DNA from: a virus
Direction: 5' to 3' (one strand)
IMG/VR virus record: IMGVR_UViG_3300045999_007197
Location: 1 to 41,981 of that record
Length of the DNA stretch: 41,981 bases
Part shown: piece by piece, positions 1 to 6,563 of the stretch
How the letters are laid out: each line of letters opens with the position of its first letter
Numbering within the stretch: the stretch's first letter is position 1
The notes under the pieces: model-generated
Databases searched by the model: none
What the model saw: only the letters and a program-made list of their open reading frames with translations
Told to the model about the DNA's origin: nothing
Position numbers and translations under genes: made by a program

Positions 1-10
1 TCATGATTTA

Positions 11-69
11 GATAGTCCCCTCTTTTGAAATCTTTTTCAGCGTAAATAATTTCCTTGTGCAAGGGCAAT
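11..69. repeat. 59-bp direct repeat, left copy (leader of a minus-strand start)
   Basis: Exact match over 59 bases to 41915-41973 near the other end. Read on the minus strand it holds a Shine-Dalgarno-like AGAGGGGACT followed by an ATG at 4-2, just as the right copy precedes the primase start. Inside it, 53-64 is an inverted repeat with arms CCTTG and CAAGG and a 2-base centre, a plausible operator. No convincing sigma-70 promoter is visible; TTGCAC on the minus strand is a weak -35 candidate. The copy stops short of the window end, so it is not a plain assembly overlap. If the ends join, the ATG at 4-2 opens only a 14-codon reading frame that runs into the right copy. Confidence 0.9.
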
Positions 70-90
70 AAAAATTTGTAAAAAGAAACT

Positions 91-123
91 GTAGCGTTCG
101 CTACTTCAGATTAGTCCTCTGAA
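91..123. other. Two adjacent perfect inverted repeats
   Basis: GTAGCGTTCGCTAC (91-104) is a perfect 6-bp inverted repeat with a 2-base centre. It is followed at once by TTCAGA, 7 bases, TCTGAA (105-123). They lie between the divergent minus-strand leader and the first plus-strand gene, directly before a terminator-like hairpin. They may be operators or RNA hairpins; no family is recognised. Confidence 0.6.
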
Positions 124-163
124 AAAACAGGGAAAGAGAGCAATCTCCTTCCCTGTTTTGTTT
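124..163. terminator. Bidirectional intrinsic terminator
   Basis: An 11-bp stem, AAAACAGGGAA pairing with TTCCCTGTTTT (124-134 with 149-159), ends in a T-rich run on the plus strand and starts from an A-run, giving T's on the minus strand too. It would separate the divergent leftward and rightward transcription units. From 164 to 224 I see no gene and no clear promoter. Confidence 0.75.
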
Positions 164-224
164 TATGCGAGGCGTGTCATCATAAAAATTTGATTCTGCA
201 TGAAGAAGCAGTGATGATGGGTTC

Positions 225-428
225 ATGATGAACTTCAAAGAAATCGTAAGGGGCTCGAAGGTGTATGGGTACTTCAAGGGCGATACACGTCCGGAAGTGG
301 AGGATGCGTTGAAGAAGTATTTTAATGATTGGCCGTTCGGCGGGTATCTGACGGAAGTGGTGCGTCAGGGGGAGAACATGGATGGTGGGTGGTATGCGCA
401 CACGATTCGCCTTGGGAGCTGTGACTGA
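225..428 (+). CDS. Small phage protein, unknown function
   Basis: A 67-residue protein rich in aromatic and glycine residues (YGYF, WPFGGY, GGWYAH). It is the first gene of the rightward early arm. Two consecutive ATG codons (225 and 228) are possible starts and the ribosome site before them is weak. Its TGA overlaps the next ATG by one base, so the two are probably translationally coupled. Proteins of this look are common in environmental phages, but I assign no function. Confidence 0.65.
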   Translation: MMNFKEIVRGSKVYGYFKGDTRPEVEDALKKYFNDWPFGGYLTEVVRQGENMDGGWYAHTIRLGSCD

Positions 429-598
429 TGGAAGAGCGGATTAGGGCGTACATGGAGAAGTTGGAGAAGATTGAAGCGGAGCGCGAGCATCTAAAGGCGG
501 ATTTTTTCCTCCAGTCGAAGATTGAAGCGCACCTGGAGATGCTCTGTTTGCTTGGGTTTATGGAGGTTTTGGAGCAGAATAAGAAGAAGAGGGGATAG
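428..598 (+). CDS. Small charged helical protein
   Basis: A 56-residue reading frame starting at the ATG that overlaps the preceding stop (TGATG). The protein is almost all helix-forming and highly charged: repeated Glu/Lys pairs at the start, a short hydrophobic stretch near residues 38-48 (LEMLCLLGFMEVL), and a KKKRG tail. No domain is recognised. It ends two bases before the next gene and is supported by tight packing within the early operon. Confidence 0.6.
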   Translation: MEERIRAYMEKLEKIEAEREHLKADFFLQSKIEAHLEMLCLLGFMEVLEQNKKKRG

Positions 599-600
599 GG

Positions 601-840
601 ATGGCAGAGAAGAAGTTCAGTAAGACGATTACAGATCCGGACACGGGCCGGAAGCGGACGGTGCGGTATGGCGCGAAGGGGTACTCGATTGCGCCTGGGA
701 CGGACAAGGGCGATCGTTACTGCGCGAGATCTTGGGGGCAGATGTTAAAGCACCCCGAGGCGGCGAAAGATCCGAACTCCCCGCTTCGCTTGAGTCGGGC
801 GAAGTGGGCTTGTGTGGCGAAGAAATCAGTGAAGAGATGA
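601..840 (+). CDS. Small basic conserved-type phage protein
   Basis: A 79-residue basic protein with a good ribosome site (AGAGGGGAT) before the ATG. The middle reads like a compact conserved module (YGAKGYSIAPGTDKGDRYC), then SPLRLSRAKWAC near the C terminus. I recall similar sequences annotated only as domains of unknown function in phages. Basic charge is compatible with nucleic-acid binding, but that is inference. The stop overlaps the next start as ATGA. Confidence 0.7.
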   Translation: MAEKKFSKTITDPDTGRKRTVRYGAKGYSIAPGTDKGDRYCARSWGQMLKHPEAAKDPNSPLRLSRAKWACVAKKSVKR

Positions 841-1133
841 AGCTCCCCAAAATCCCCCCGCATCTCAAGATCAAGAACAAGGTGGTTTACGAGGTGGTGT
901 GGGTGGATGAGTTCACGGCCCCGGACACGCTTGGGGAGTGCCGTTTTGACAAGCGTCAGATTGCGCTGAAGATCGGGCAGAGCGAGAGGCAGGAGTTCAA
1001 GAGCTTCATTCACGAAGTGCTTCATGCGGTGTGTGAGGAGCGGGGGATCGAGGTAAGCCACCGGGCCATTTATCAGTTGGAAGAGGCGATTTACTACCTT
1101 CTTTTTCATAATGACTGGAAAGAACATGATTGA
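837..1133 (+). CDS. Zincin-like metalloprotein with HEVLH motif
   Basis: The 98-residue product from the ATG at 837 (ATGA overlap with the gene before) contains FIHEVLHAV near residues 58-66, the HExxH zinc-binding and catalytic signature of metallopeptidases. A downstream LEEAIYYLL could supply a third ligand. The N-terminal half is beta-like. It is small for a protease, so it may be a minimal SprT/ImmA-type fold or a zinc-binding protein without protease activity. An upstream in-frame start at 732 would lie inside the previous gene and is less likely. Confidence 0.7.
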   Translation: MKLPKIPPHLKIKNKVVYEVVWVDEFTAPDTLGECRFDKRQIALKIGQSERQEFKSFIHEVLHAVCEERGIEVSHRAIYQLEEAIYYLLFHNDWKEHD

Positions 1134-1413
1134 GTGGCCGTATGTCGAAGTCGATACGACATTCATCGTGAGCAGTCCACGATGTATTGACTTGCTGTGG
1201 CGAGAACGGAAGGAGTTCGTGAAACAGCTTCGTTCGCTTCATGGGGTTAGAATTAAAAAGAAGGTAAAGTTCGTAAAAGAGCGGGGATTATCGGATGTTT
1301 TTGTCTATGTCGTCGATGATGGCGGAGTGCGCGTCATCGTGGACATGGAGTGGGGAGAAGAAAAAGTTTCAAAATCAAAAAAAGATTTTGACTTTGAAAA
1401 GTACGATGCCTAA
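1126..1413 (+). CDS. Hypothetical protein with beta-rich core
   Basis: A 95-residue protein. I prefer the ATG at 1126 (ribosome site GGAAAG a few bases before) over the one at 1111; either way it overlaps the end of the HExxH gene. The sequence alternates hydrophobic strands and charged turns (VFVYVVDDGGVRVIVDMEW) and ends in a lysine/aspartate-rich tail. No family is recognised. Confidence 0.6.
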   Translation: MIEWPYVEVDTTFIVSSPRCIDLLWRERKEFVKQLRSLHGVRIKKKVKFVKERGLSDVFVYVVDDGGVRVIVDMEWGEEKVSKSKKDFDFEKYDA

Positions 1414-1434
1414 CCTTGGACACAAGGAGGCAAT

Positions 1435-1617
1435 ATGGACATAGACAAAACAATCAGAATGACCCCGGAGACTTTGCAGAGCTACATTGAGAAGGCCCGT
1501 GAAGAAGGTGCGAAGAACGCGCTGAAGCAGAAGGACTACCTTGTGATTCACAAGGAGCGGTTCCAGGAGATCTTGGATCAATGCTCCAAAGTTTGTGGGA
1601 AGTGCGAGTGTAAGTGA
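1435..1617 (+). CDS. Small helical protein with C-terminal cysteines
   Basis: Sixty residues, preceded by a near-perfect ribosome site (CAAGGAGG, 6 bases before ATG), so probably well expressed. It is mostly helical, with three cysteines near the end (QCSKVCGKCECK) that could bind a metal. It overlaps the next gene as TGATG. Function unknown. Confidence 0.65.
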   Translation: MDIDKTIRMTPETLQSYIEKAREEGAKNALKQKDYLVIHKERFQEILDQCSKVCGKCECK

Positions 1618-1850
1618 TGCACACAAAATGTCCGGAATGTGATTTGACGTTCACCCCTGAATTTCATGAGGATAAAATAGAAAAACTTCAAGCCGAAAAC
1701 GCCCGTTATCGGGAGGCGTTGGAGTTTTATGCGGAGGCATGGGAGCGTGGAGACTATAACGGAGATTTAATGGTAAGAAAAATCGGAAGTTATGACGCTT
1801 TTGAAGAGGTGCATGAGCGTGCCCGTGAAGCGTTGAAAGGGGGGGAGTGA
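1617..1850 (+). CDS. Small coiled-coil protein with CPEC knuckle
   Basis: A 77-residue protein starting at the ATG overlapping the previous stop. It begins with a single CPEC half-knuckle (residues 5-8), followed by a helix with heptad character (IEKLQAENARYREALEFY), and ends in EREALKGGE-like residues. The next gene shares the ENxRxRxALE helix and the ALKGxE ending, so the two may be diverged duplicates. Function unknown. Confidence 0.6.
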   Translation: MHTKCPECDLTFTPEFHEDKIEKLQAENARYREALEFYAEAWERGDYNGDLMVRKIGSYDAFEEVHERAREALKGGE

Positions 1851-2062
1851 TGGAAGACAGCATTGAATTTATTATGACTGAATTTGAAGGAATGCGATGG
1901 TGTTCTGAGCATGAACTAAAAAGAGTGTGCAAAGAACTTAATAGCAAAATTGAATATTTTAAATCTGAAAATTCCCGCCTTCGATCCGCATTGGAGCTTA
2001 TCGAACAATGGTGTGATCGAGCAAAGCAACGCGCTGATGAAGCGTTGAAAGGCGAGGAGTAA
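1850..2062 (+). CDS. Small coiled-coil protein, likely paralogue of its neighbour
   Basis: Seventy residues; ATG overlaps the preceding TGA. The C-terminal half (SENSRLRSALELIEQW, then ADEALKGEE) resembles the matching part of the preceding protein, while the cysteine knuckle is absent. The locally AT-richer composition sets it slightly apart. Coiled coil is the only structural feature seen. Function unknown. Confidence 0.55.
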   Translation: MEDSIEFIMTEFEGMRWCSEHELKRVCKELNSKIEYFKSENSRLRSALELIEQWCDRAKQRADEALKGEE

Positions 2063-2118
2063 TGCTTCATTCCACAGTGAACATCCCGCTTACAGAACTG
2101 TATCGGAGCGAGTCGTGA
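2062..2118 (+). CDS. Possible 18-codon micro-ORF
   Basis: An ATG overlapping the previous stop (TAATG) opens an 18-codon frame that ends overlapping the GTG start of the next gene. It fills the only gap in this run of overlapping genes and could simply carry ribosomes across it. The spacing is the only evidence. Confidence 0.25.
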   Translation: MLHSTVNIPLTELYRSES

Positions 2119-2324
2119 AGGTCATATTTGAATTCGACAAGTATGAAGATGCGGATGAGTTGGAAGTGCATCTTCAGGCAAGTGGGATGTATGCCGTTCT
2201 CACGGATCTTGATGAGTGGATGCGTCAAAAGGTGAAGTACGGGACAGAGCAAGAAGCAAAGGTATTTGAACCGCTCAGGACGAAGTTCTGGGAAATTTTA
2301 GAGGACAATGAGGTGAAGCTATGA
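2115..2324 (+). CDS. Conserved-type small phage protein
   Basis: A 69-residue acidic protein starting with GTG. Its pattern (FEFD near the start, ELEVHLQA, LTDLDEWMRQKVKYG, then a C-terminal helix ending in KFWEILED) matches a small protein I recall from many tailed phages and known only as hypothetical. It overlaps the following ATG by four bases. Function unknown. Confidence 0.65.
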   Translation: MKVIFEFDKYEDADELEVHLQASGMYAVLTDLDEWMRQKVKYGTEQEAKVFEPLRTKFWEILEDNEVKL

Positions 2325-2524
2325 GTTACGGAAGAATTAAACAAATCGACAGACTACTTAGTAAAGCCAGGGGCAATAACCCCGAGTGGGAGCTCGATCA
2401 GGAAACCATCGAGGAACTAGAGCGCGAACGCGACCTGCTTGTGGACGACATGGAAGATGACGACGATGGGGATCGGTTTGCGCGGATGGCCGACTTTTAC
2501 GATAGGGGGGATGATGAAGAATAG
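2321..2524 (+). CDS. Very acidic small protein
   Basis: A 67-residue protein with an aspartate run (MEDDDDGD) and an acidic end. The first half is a charged helix. Strong acidity is shared with DNA mimics, but nothing more specific supports that role here. Its end overlaps the start of the PAPS-reductase-like gene. Confidence 0.55.
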   Translation: MSYGRIKQIDRLLSKARGNNPEWELDQETIEELERERDLLVDDMEDDDDGDRFARMADFYDRGDDEE

Positions 2525-3245
2525 AATTGTATCCTGGTTCAGTTGTGGAGCGGCATCGGCAGTTGCAACCAAGAAGGCATTGGAGAAGTACGGACCCGAG
2601 AACTTTATTGTCGCATCCTGCGTAGTTGAAAACGAGCATCCTGATAATGAGCGTTTTTTGCAAGATTGCGAGCGTTGGTACGGAGTTCCGATCCTTCGTT
2701 TGAGAAGCGATAAGTACAAAGATTGTTGGGAAGTGTGGGAAAAGACCAAATACCTTGTGGGCCCCACCGGAGCACGATGCACTTTGGAGATGAAGAAACT
2801 TGTGCGTCAGAGATTTCAGAAGATGAGTGACGTGCAGGTATTCGGATTTACTTCGGAAGAAATCCACCGGGTCGAACGCTTTAAGGAACAAAACCCGGAA
2901 GTGGATTTGGTTACTCCGCTAATTGATCTCGGACTTACCAAGAAGGATTGTTTTATTGAGATTCAAAAAGCCGGGATTGAACTCCCTGCGATGTATAAGC
3001 TCGGGTACAAAAACAATAATTGTATAGGGTGCGTCAAAGGCGGAGCGAAGTATTGGTCTTCGATCCGGAGGGATTTCCCAGATGTATTCAAACGGATGGG
3101 GGAGCTAGAACGGAAACTTGGGATCAAGATTTTAAAAGTAAAAAACAAACGAATTTTTTTGGATGAACTTCCTGAAAATTACCGAAGCAATCAAAAGGAA
3201 CCTGATATGGAATGTGGCTTGTGGTGCAAAGGAGATGAGAAATGA
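2511..3245 (+). CDS. PAPS reductase / PP-loop nucleotide hydrolase-like protein
   Basis: About 244 residues. Near the N terminus WFSCGAASAVATK has the position and look of the PP-loop that binds the phosphates of an adenine nucleotide in the PAPS reductase/ATP-pyrophosphatase superfamily. A later NNCIGCVKGGAKYW segment, with paired cysteines, is typical of phage versions. These proteins either reduce adenylated sulfate or act as ATP-dependent thiolating or modifying enzymes; which applies here cannot be read from the sequence. The start is one of two ATGs (2511 or 2514) directly after AGGGGGG. It lies upstream of a DNA methyltransferase, so a nucleic-acid modification role is possible. Confidence 0.8.
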   Translation: MMKNRIVSWFSCGAASAVATKKALEKYGPENFIVASCVVENEHPDNERFLQDCERWYGVPILRLRSDKYKDCWEVWEKTKYLVGPTGARCTLEMKKLVRQRFQKMSDVQVFGFTSEEIHRVERFKEQNPEVDLVTPLIDLGLTKKDCFIEIQKAGIELPAMYKLGYKNNNCIGCVKGGAKYWSSIRRDFPDVFKRMGELERKLGIKILKVKNKRIFLDELPENYRSNQKEPDMECGLWCKGDEK

Positions 3246-3430
3246 ACGTGAATAAGAGAAAACCGCAGTATGTATTCGCCGTGAAGAAGAACGGCAAGGT
3301 CTACCGCTACATGGCAAGGATCACGAGAAACTTTATGCAAATTTACCTTGGGTGTTTCAAGACACAGAAGGAAGCAGTGGCGGCAGTCAAATACTATTTG
3401 GAAACTGGCCGGAAGCGTGGGAAAAATTAA
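3242..3430 (+). CDS. AP2-like DNA-binding domain protein
   Basis: A 62-residue basic protein, overlapping the previous gene by four bases. The core (KVYRYMARITRNFMQIYLGCF, then TQKEAVAAVKYYLE; quoted in parts) has the three-strand-plus-helix pattern of AP2/ERF-type DNA-binding domains. In phages these often sit in HNH homing nucleases. Here the domain stands alone without a nuclease part, so it may be a regulator or a remnant of a homing gene. Confidence 0.6.
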   Translation: MNVNKRKPQYVFAVKKNGKVYRYMARITRNFMQIYLGCFKTQKEAVAAVKYYLETGRKRGKN

Positions 3431-3432
3431 CT

Positions 3433-3885
3433 ATGAAACTACTGCCGAATCACAAACTGAATCCTGAACAATTAGCCGCGCTTCAGATGGTGGAGAAGAT
3501 CCTGAACACCACCGATTTTGAGGCTTGGTTTGTCCGGGCGAGGTTCACGGAACTTGCTCCTGGGATCACGGGAATCGGGATGCTTGAGAACTCTTTTCGG
3601 AATCAGCATTACCGATTCATCTGGAAGATTGTGAAGCGTCCGTTCTGGAAGTTCTGGACGAAGGAGCCTGGTGTCACGGAAGGGTTTACGATCAAGACAT
3701 ACGAGCAAGCGTTCAATAAGATGACGCTCGCGGAGAGAGCGGGGTATCTCGCGCATGAGATGATGCACGTCATGGGATTTGTGCATTCAAATGCAAAGAG
3801 CCTGTCTCGATCAAAGACAGTTCCGTATCAGGTGGGGGATTATGTCGAGAAAGCGGTTGCACATTACGTCAAGGCAAACGAATAG
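3433..3885 (+). CDS. Metzincin-like metallopeptidase, HExxHxxGxxH
   Basis: A 150-residue protein from the ATG at 3433. Near residues 113-123 it contains HEMMHVMGFVH, the extended zinc-binding signature of metzincin-type metallopeptidases (three histidine ligands and a catalytic glutamate). No signal peptide or propeptide is seen, so it probably acts in the cytoplasm or in the virion. The target is unknown. It is the second HExxH protein in this arm, with unrelated flanking sequence. Confidence 0.7.
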   Translation: MKLLPNHKLNPEQLAALQMVEKILNTTDFEAWFVRARFTELAPGITGIGMLENSFRNQHYRFIWKIVKRPFWKFWTKEPGVTEGFTIKTYEQAFNKMTLAERAGYLAHEMMHVMGFVHSNAKSLSRSKTVPYQVGDYVEKAVAHYVKANE

Positions 3886-3898
3886 GGAGGAGAAGGGT

Positions 3899-4045
3899 AT
3901 GCCGTTCAAAAGCGAGGCGCAAAGACGCAAGTTTGGTTCGATGGTGAAGAAGGGTGAGATCACGAAGAAGACGTTTGAGGAGTGGAATGCGGAGACTCCG
4001 AAGAACATTCCGGAACGAGTGAAGAAGAAACAGAAGAAAAAATGA
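3899..4045 (+). CDS. Small lysine-rich phage protein
   Basis: 48 residues, start chosen after a strong GGGAGGAG ribosome site. The opening MPFKSEAQRRKFGSMVKKG and the EEWNAET segment match a small protein type widely seen in phages, and the tail is almost pure lysine (KKKQKKK). The charge suggests nucleic-acid association, but no function is established. Confidence 0.7.
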   Translation: MPFKSEAQRRKFGSMVKKGEITKKTFEEWNAETPKNIPERVKKKQKKK

Positions 4046-4059
4046 CGGGGAGAGGACTA

Positions 4060-4176
4060 ATGGAATTTGGCGAGTTTTTGTTTTTGTGCGGGGCTTTCAT
4101 TGCATTCGGGGTTTGTATGATGCTAGGTGCTTTGCTTGGTTTGGGGCTGTACGCTACGCTTACTAAAAAAAACTGA
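4060..4176 (+). CDS. Single-span membrane peptide
   Basis: 38 residues from the ATG preceded by GAGGACTA, the extended ribosome-site motif used throughout this genome. Residues 6-32 are nearly all hydrophobic (FLFLCGAFIAFG onwards) and form one membrane span; the end is TKKN. The alternative ATG at 4042, overlapping the previous stop, would add six residues. Function unknown. Confidence 0.5.
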   Translation: MEFGEFLFLCGAFIAFGVCMMLGALLGLGLYATLTKKN

Positions 4177-4194
4177 AAGAAAAGCGGGGGAGAG

Positions 4195-4284
4195 ATGCGA
4201 ATACTTTGCGCAGTCGCAGAGGCAGTGCTTGTGTTTCTTGCGATGGTGTTGCCGTTTTACTTCATTGCATTTTTATTTAACTAA
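4195..4284 (+). CDS. 29-residue membrane peptide
   Basis: A very short frame after a GGGGGAGAG ribosome site. Apart from the first two residues and the final Asn it is hydrophobic (AVLVFLAMVLPFYFIAFLF) and would form a single membrane span. It follows another membrane peptide, so the pair could act together. Coding status rests on the ribosome site and composition. Confidence 0.45.
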   Translation: MRILCAVAEAVLVFLAMVLPFYFIAFLFN

Positions 4285-4296
4285 CAAGGAGGACTG

Positions 4297-5118
4297 ATGA
4301 ATGGCTTGGATTTATTTTCAGGAATTGGTGGAATCGGAATTGCACTCGAACCCTGGGTGCGAACAGTCGCCTATTGCGAGCGTGACCGATACGCACAAGG
4401 TGTTCTTCTGTCTAGAATGCAATCGGGCGATGTTGATGTTGCACCCATCTGGGACGATGTGTGCTCGTTGCGAGGAAGTATGCTCCCAAGGATTGACATC
4501 ATTTCGGGAGGGTTCCCATGTCAGGACATCAGCGTTGCAGGAGCTGGAAAAGGCCTGGCAGGAGAGCGAAGCGGTCTTTTCTTCGAGATCGTCAGGCTTG
4601 TCAGAGAATGCAACCCCAGATTTGTTTTCCTCGAAAACGTCCCTGCCATCCGAACCCGTGGCGGGGAAAGAGTGGTTAAAGAGCTGGCCTCGATCGGGTA
4701 TGACTGTAGGTGGACTACTTTATCAGCCGCAGCAGTTGGAGCCCCACACAAGCGCGAAAGGTGGTTCCTACTTGCCCACGCCAACGGCAACACAATACGG
4801 ACGGAACAAGAGCAGAGAAGGCAACAAGGAAAGACCATCTTTGGATACGATGGCTCGGAAGAATTTGTGGCCCACGCCATCAGCATCGGAACACAAATAC
4901 AGGCTCAAAGGAGAATCTCAACAATCAAAATGTCTGGATGCATTAGCAAGAACGGGTGTTTTACATCAGATTTCTGGGCAACTGAGCCCAATGTGGGTCG
5001 AGTGGTTAATGGGTTACCGGATCGGGCACACCGAATTAGATGCCTTGGTAATTCAGTGGTTCCGCTCCAAGTCAGGGAAGCGTTCAAAAAAGTAATGGGA
5101 ATAACTAAAGAGGACTAA
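4297..5118 (+). CDS. dcm: DNA (cytosine-5) methyltransferase
   Basis: A 273-residue C5 methyltransferase with motifs in the standard order: I (DLFSGIGG, residues 5-12, SAM binding), IV (GGFPCQDIS, around 71-79, catalytic cysteine in PCQ), VI (ENV, around 113), VIII (KRERW), IX (RVVNGLPD) and X (LGNSVVP). It would methylate cytosines in double-stranded DNA, probably protecting phage DNA from host restriction. The segment between motifs VIII and IX, usually the target-recognition region, is overlapped by a second coding frame. One AAGGAGG ribosome site serves this ATG and the second ATG four bases later. Confidence 0.93.
   Translation: MNGLDLFSGIGGIGIALEPWVRTVAYCERDRYAQGVLLSRMQSGDVDVAPIWDDVCSLRGSMLPRIDIISGGFPCQDISVAGAGKGLAGERSGLFFEIVRLVRECNPRFVFLENVPAIRTRGGERVVKELASIGYDCRWTTLSAAAVGAPHKRERWFLLAHANGNTIRTEQEQRRQQGKTIFGYDGSEEFVAHAISIGTQIQAQRRISTIKMSGCISKNGCFTSDFWATEPNVGRVVNGLPDRAHRIRCLGNSVVPLQVREAFKKVMGITKED
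4301..5095 (+). CDS. Overlapping-frame companion of the C5 methyltransferase
   Basis: A 264-residue open frame almost wholly inside the methyltransferase gene, in another frame. Unlike usual shadow frames it carries motifs I recognise from a recurring phage protein type: WPRSGMTVGG, then a LPTPTA motif around residue 157, WPTPSASE, and SPMWVEWLMGYRIG near the C terminus. In the methyltransferase frame the same bases as LPTPTA encode AHANG after motif VIII. It has its own ATG 9 bases after the shared AAGGAGG. Both products may therefore be made. Its function is unknown; companion specificity or anti-restriction roles are only guesses. Confidence 0.65.
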   Translation: MAWIYFQELVESELHSNPGCEQSPIASVTDTHKVFFCLECNRAMLMLHPSGTMCARCEEVCSQGLTSFREGSHVRTSALQELEKAWQESEAVFSSRSSGLSENATPDLFSSKTSLPSEPVAGKEWLKSWPRSGMTVGGLLYQPQQLEPHTSAKGGSYLPTPTATQYGRNKSREGNKERPSLDTMARKNLWPTPSASEHKYRLKGESQQSKCLDALARTGVLHQISGQLSPMWVEWLMGYRIGHTELDALVIQWFRSKSGKRSKK

Positions 5119-5119
5119 T

Positions 5120-6535
5120 ATGGAAGGTTTACCGCCGTTATGGAAGCATCAGCTTGAGGGTATTGAACTAGGGAAGCGTCATCCGGACTGTGCGTTATTG
5201 TTCGAGATGGGTACGGGAAAGACCCGTACTGCTTTGGAAATCCTCCGGGCCAGAATGAACGAGAACCGAAAGATCTTGCGAACCCTGATTGTGGGTCCGT
5301 CTGCGGTTCTTCAGAACTGGAAGAATGAAATCTCGATGTATACGAAGATCCCGCTCGATAAGGTTTTCGTATTGAACCAAAGCGTGGCCGAGAGAGTTCA
5401 TCTTGTGAAGGTGCTTCCGAAGGACAGCATTTTCATTACGAACTATGAGGCATTTGCACAGGCGAAGTTCAGGGAAGTATTTAGTTTGAATCCCCCCGAG
5501 TTTCTGATCCTGGACGAAGCCCACCGGGTCAAGGGGGTATCTGCCCAAAGAACGAAGGCGTTAATTCAGGTAAGTGACTCAATGGGGTTTCTGCCAGTGA
5601 AGTATCGCTTGATGCTGACTGGAACTCCGGTCTTAAACAACGAGCTTGATCTGTTTGCGCAGTATCGGATTCTTGACGGGGGCAAGCGTCTTGGGAAGAA
5701 CTTCTTCCAGTTCAGGGCGCAGTACTTCGAGGACAAGAACCGTTATATGCCGAAGCACGCGCACTTTCCTAAGTGGGTTCCGAAGGCATCAAGCAGGGAG
5801 ATTCTGAAGACCAAGATTTCTGAAATCTCCATGCACGCGAGCAAAGACGAGTGCCTGGACCTTCCTCCGTTTGTTCGAGTCACGACCCCGGTCGAACTCG
5901 GGTGGGATCAGAAGAAGGCTTACAATGACATGAAGCAGGAGTTTCTTGCGTTTTGTGACAAAGGGGTGGCTGTTGCACAACTTGCAATCACCAAGGCGTT
6001 ACGGATGCAGCAGATCCTTTCGGGGTTCTTGAAACTTGATGACGGGCAAATCCACCGATTCGAGTGCAACCCGAGAGCGGCGGCTCTGGAGGAGTTGTTG
6101 TCGGACATTGCCGAACATCAGAAAGTGATTGTTTGGTCGGTGTTTCATGAGGATCATGAGGTGGTTCGGAATATCTGCAAGAAGCTCGGGTTTGATTTTG
6201 CGGAACTTACGGGGCTTGTGGATAACAAACAAAAAGAGATCGACCGCTTTCAAAATGACGACAAGTGTCGTGTGATGGTGGCATCCCAGGCGGCGGGTGG
6301 AACGGGAGTGAATTTGACTGCGGCGAGCTACATGATTTACTACTCTCGCGGTTACTCGCTTGAACAGGATTTGCAATCAGAAGCGCGGGCTTATCGTGGT
6401 GGATCGGAGCGTCACAAGAGCATTACAAGGATCGACATTATCGCGGAAAACACAATCGACAATGCAGTGCTGAAAGCACTGCAGTCAAAAAAAGATTTAT
6501 CAAAAGACATTTTGCAACTTGCTCAAATGATCTGA
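5120..6535 (+). CDS. SNF2-type superfamily 2 helicase/translocase
   Basis: A 471-residue protein with the SF2 motifs in order: I EMGTGKT (residues 29-35), II DEAH (around 136), III LTGTP (around 166), then C-terminal motifs GGTGVNL and QSEARAYRGG (arginine finger region). It lacks large extra domains, like other compact phage SNF2 proteins found in replication modules. It probably translocates on or remodels DNA during replication or recombination. The start follows GAGGACTAAT. It sits between the methyltransferase and the polymerase cluster. Confidence 0.92.
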   Translation: MEGLPPLWKHQLEGIELGKRHPDCALLFEMGTGKTRTALEILRARMNENRKILRTLIVGPSAVLQNWKNEISMYTKIPLDKVFVLNQSVAERVHLVKVLPKDSIFITNYEAFAQAKFREVFSLNPPEFLILDEAHRVKGVSAQRTKALIQVSDSMGFLPVKYRLMLTGTPVLNNELDLFAQYRILDGGKRLGKNFFQFRAQYFEDKNRYMPKHAHFPKWVPKASSREILKTKISEISMHASKDECLDLPPFVRVTTPVELGWDQKKAYNDMKQEFLAFCDKGVAVAQLAITKALRMQQILSGFLKLDDGQIHRFECNPRAAALEELLSDIAEHQKVIVWSVFHEDHEVVRNICKKLGFDFAELTGLVDNKQKEIDRFQNDDKCRVMVASQAAGGTGVNLTAASYMIYYSRGYSLEQDLQSEARAYRGGSERHKSITRIDIIAENTIDNAVLKALQSKKDLSKDILQLAQMI

Positions 6536-6563
6536 TGTGATAATCAAAATACAGGAGGACTAC

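Noticed and set aside
3242-3430. Complete homing endonuclease with AP2 domain
   Set aside because: Only the AP2-like part is present; no HNH or other nuclease motif in or near the gene.
4292-4300. Third hammerhead core (CTGATGA at the methyltransferase start)
   Set aside because: No GAA strand, cleavage triplet or stems I-III around it; it is just the ribosome-site and start-codon sequence.
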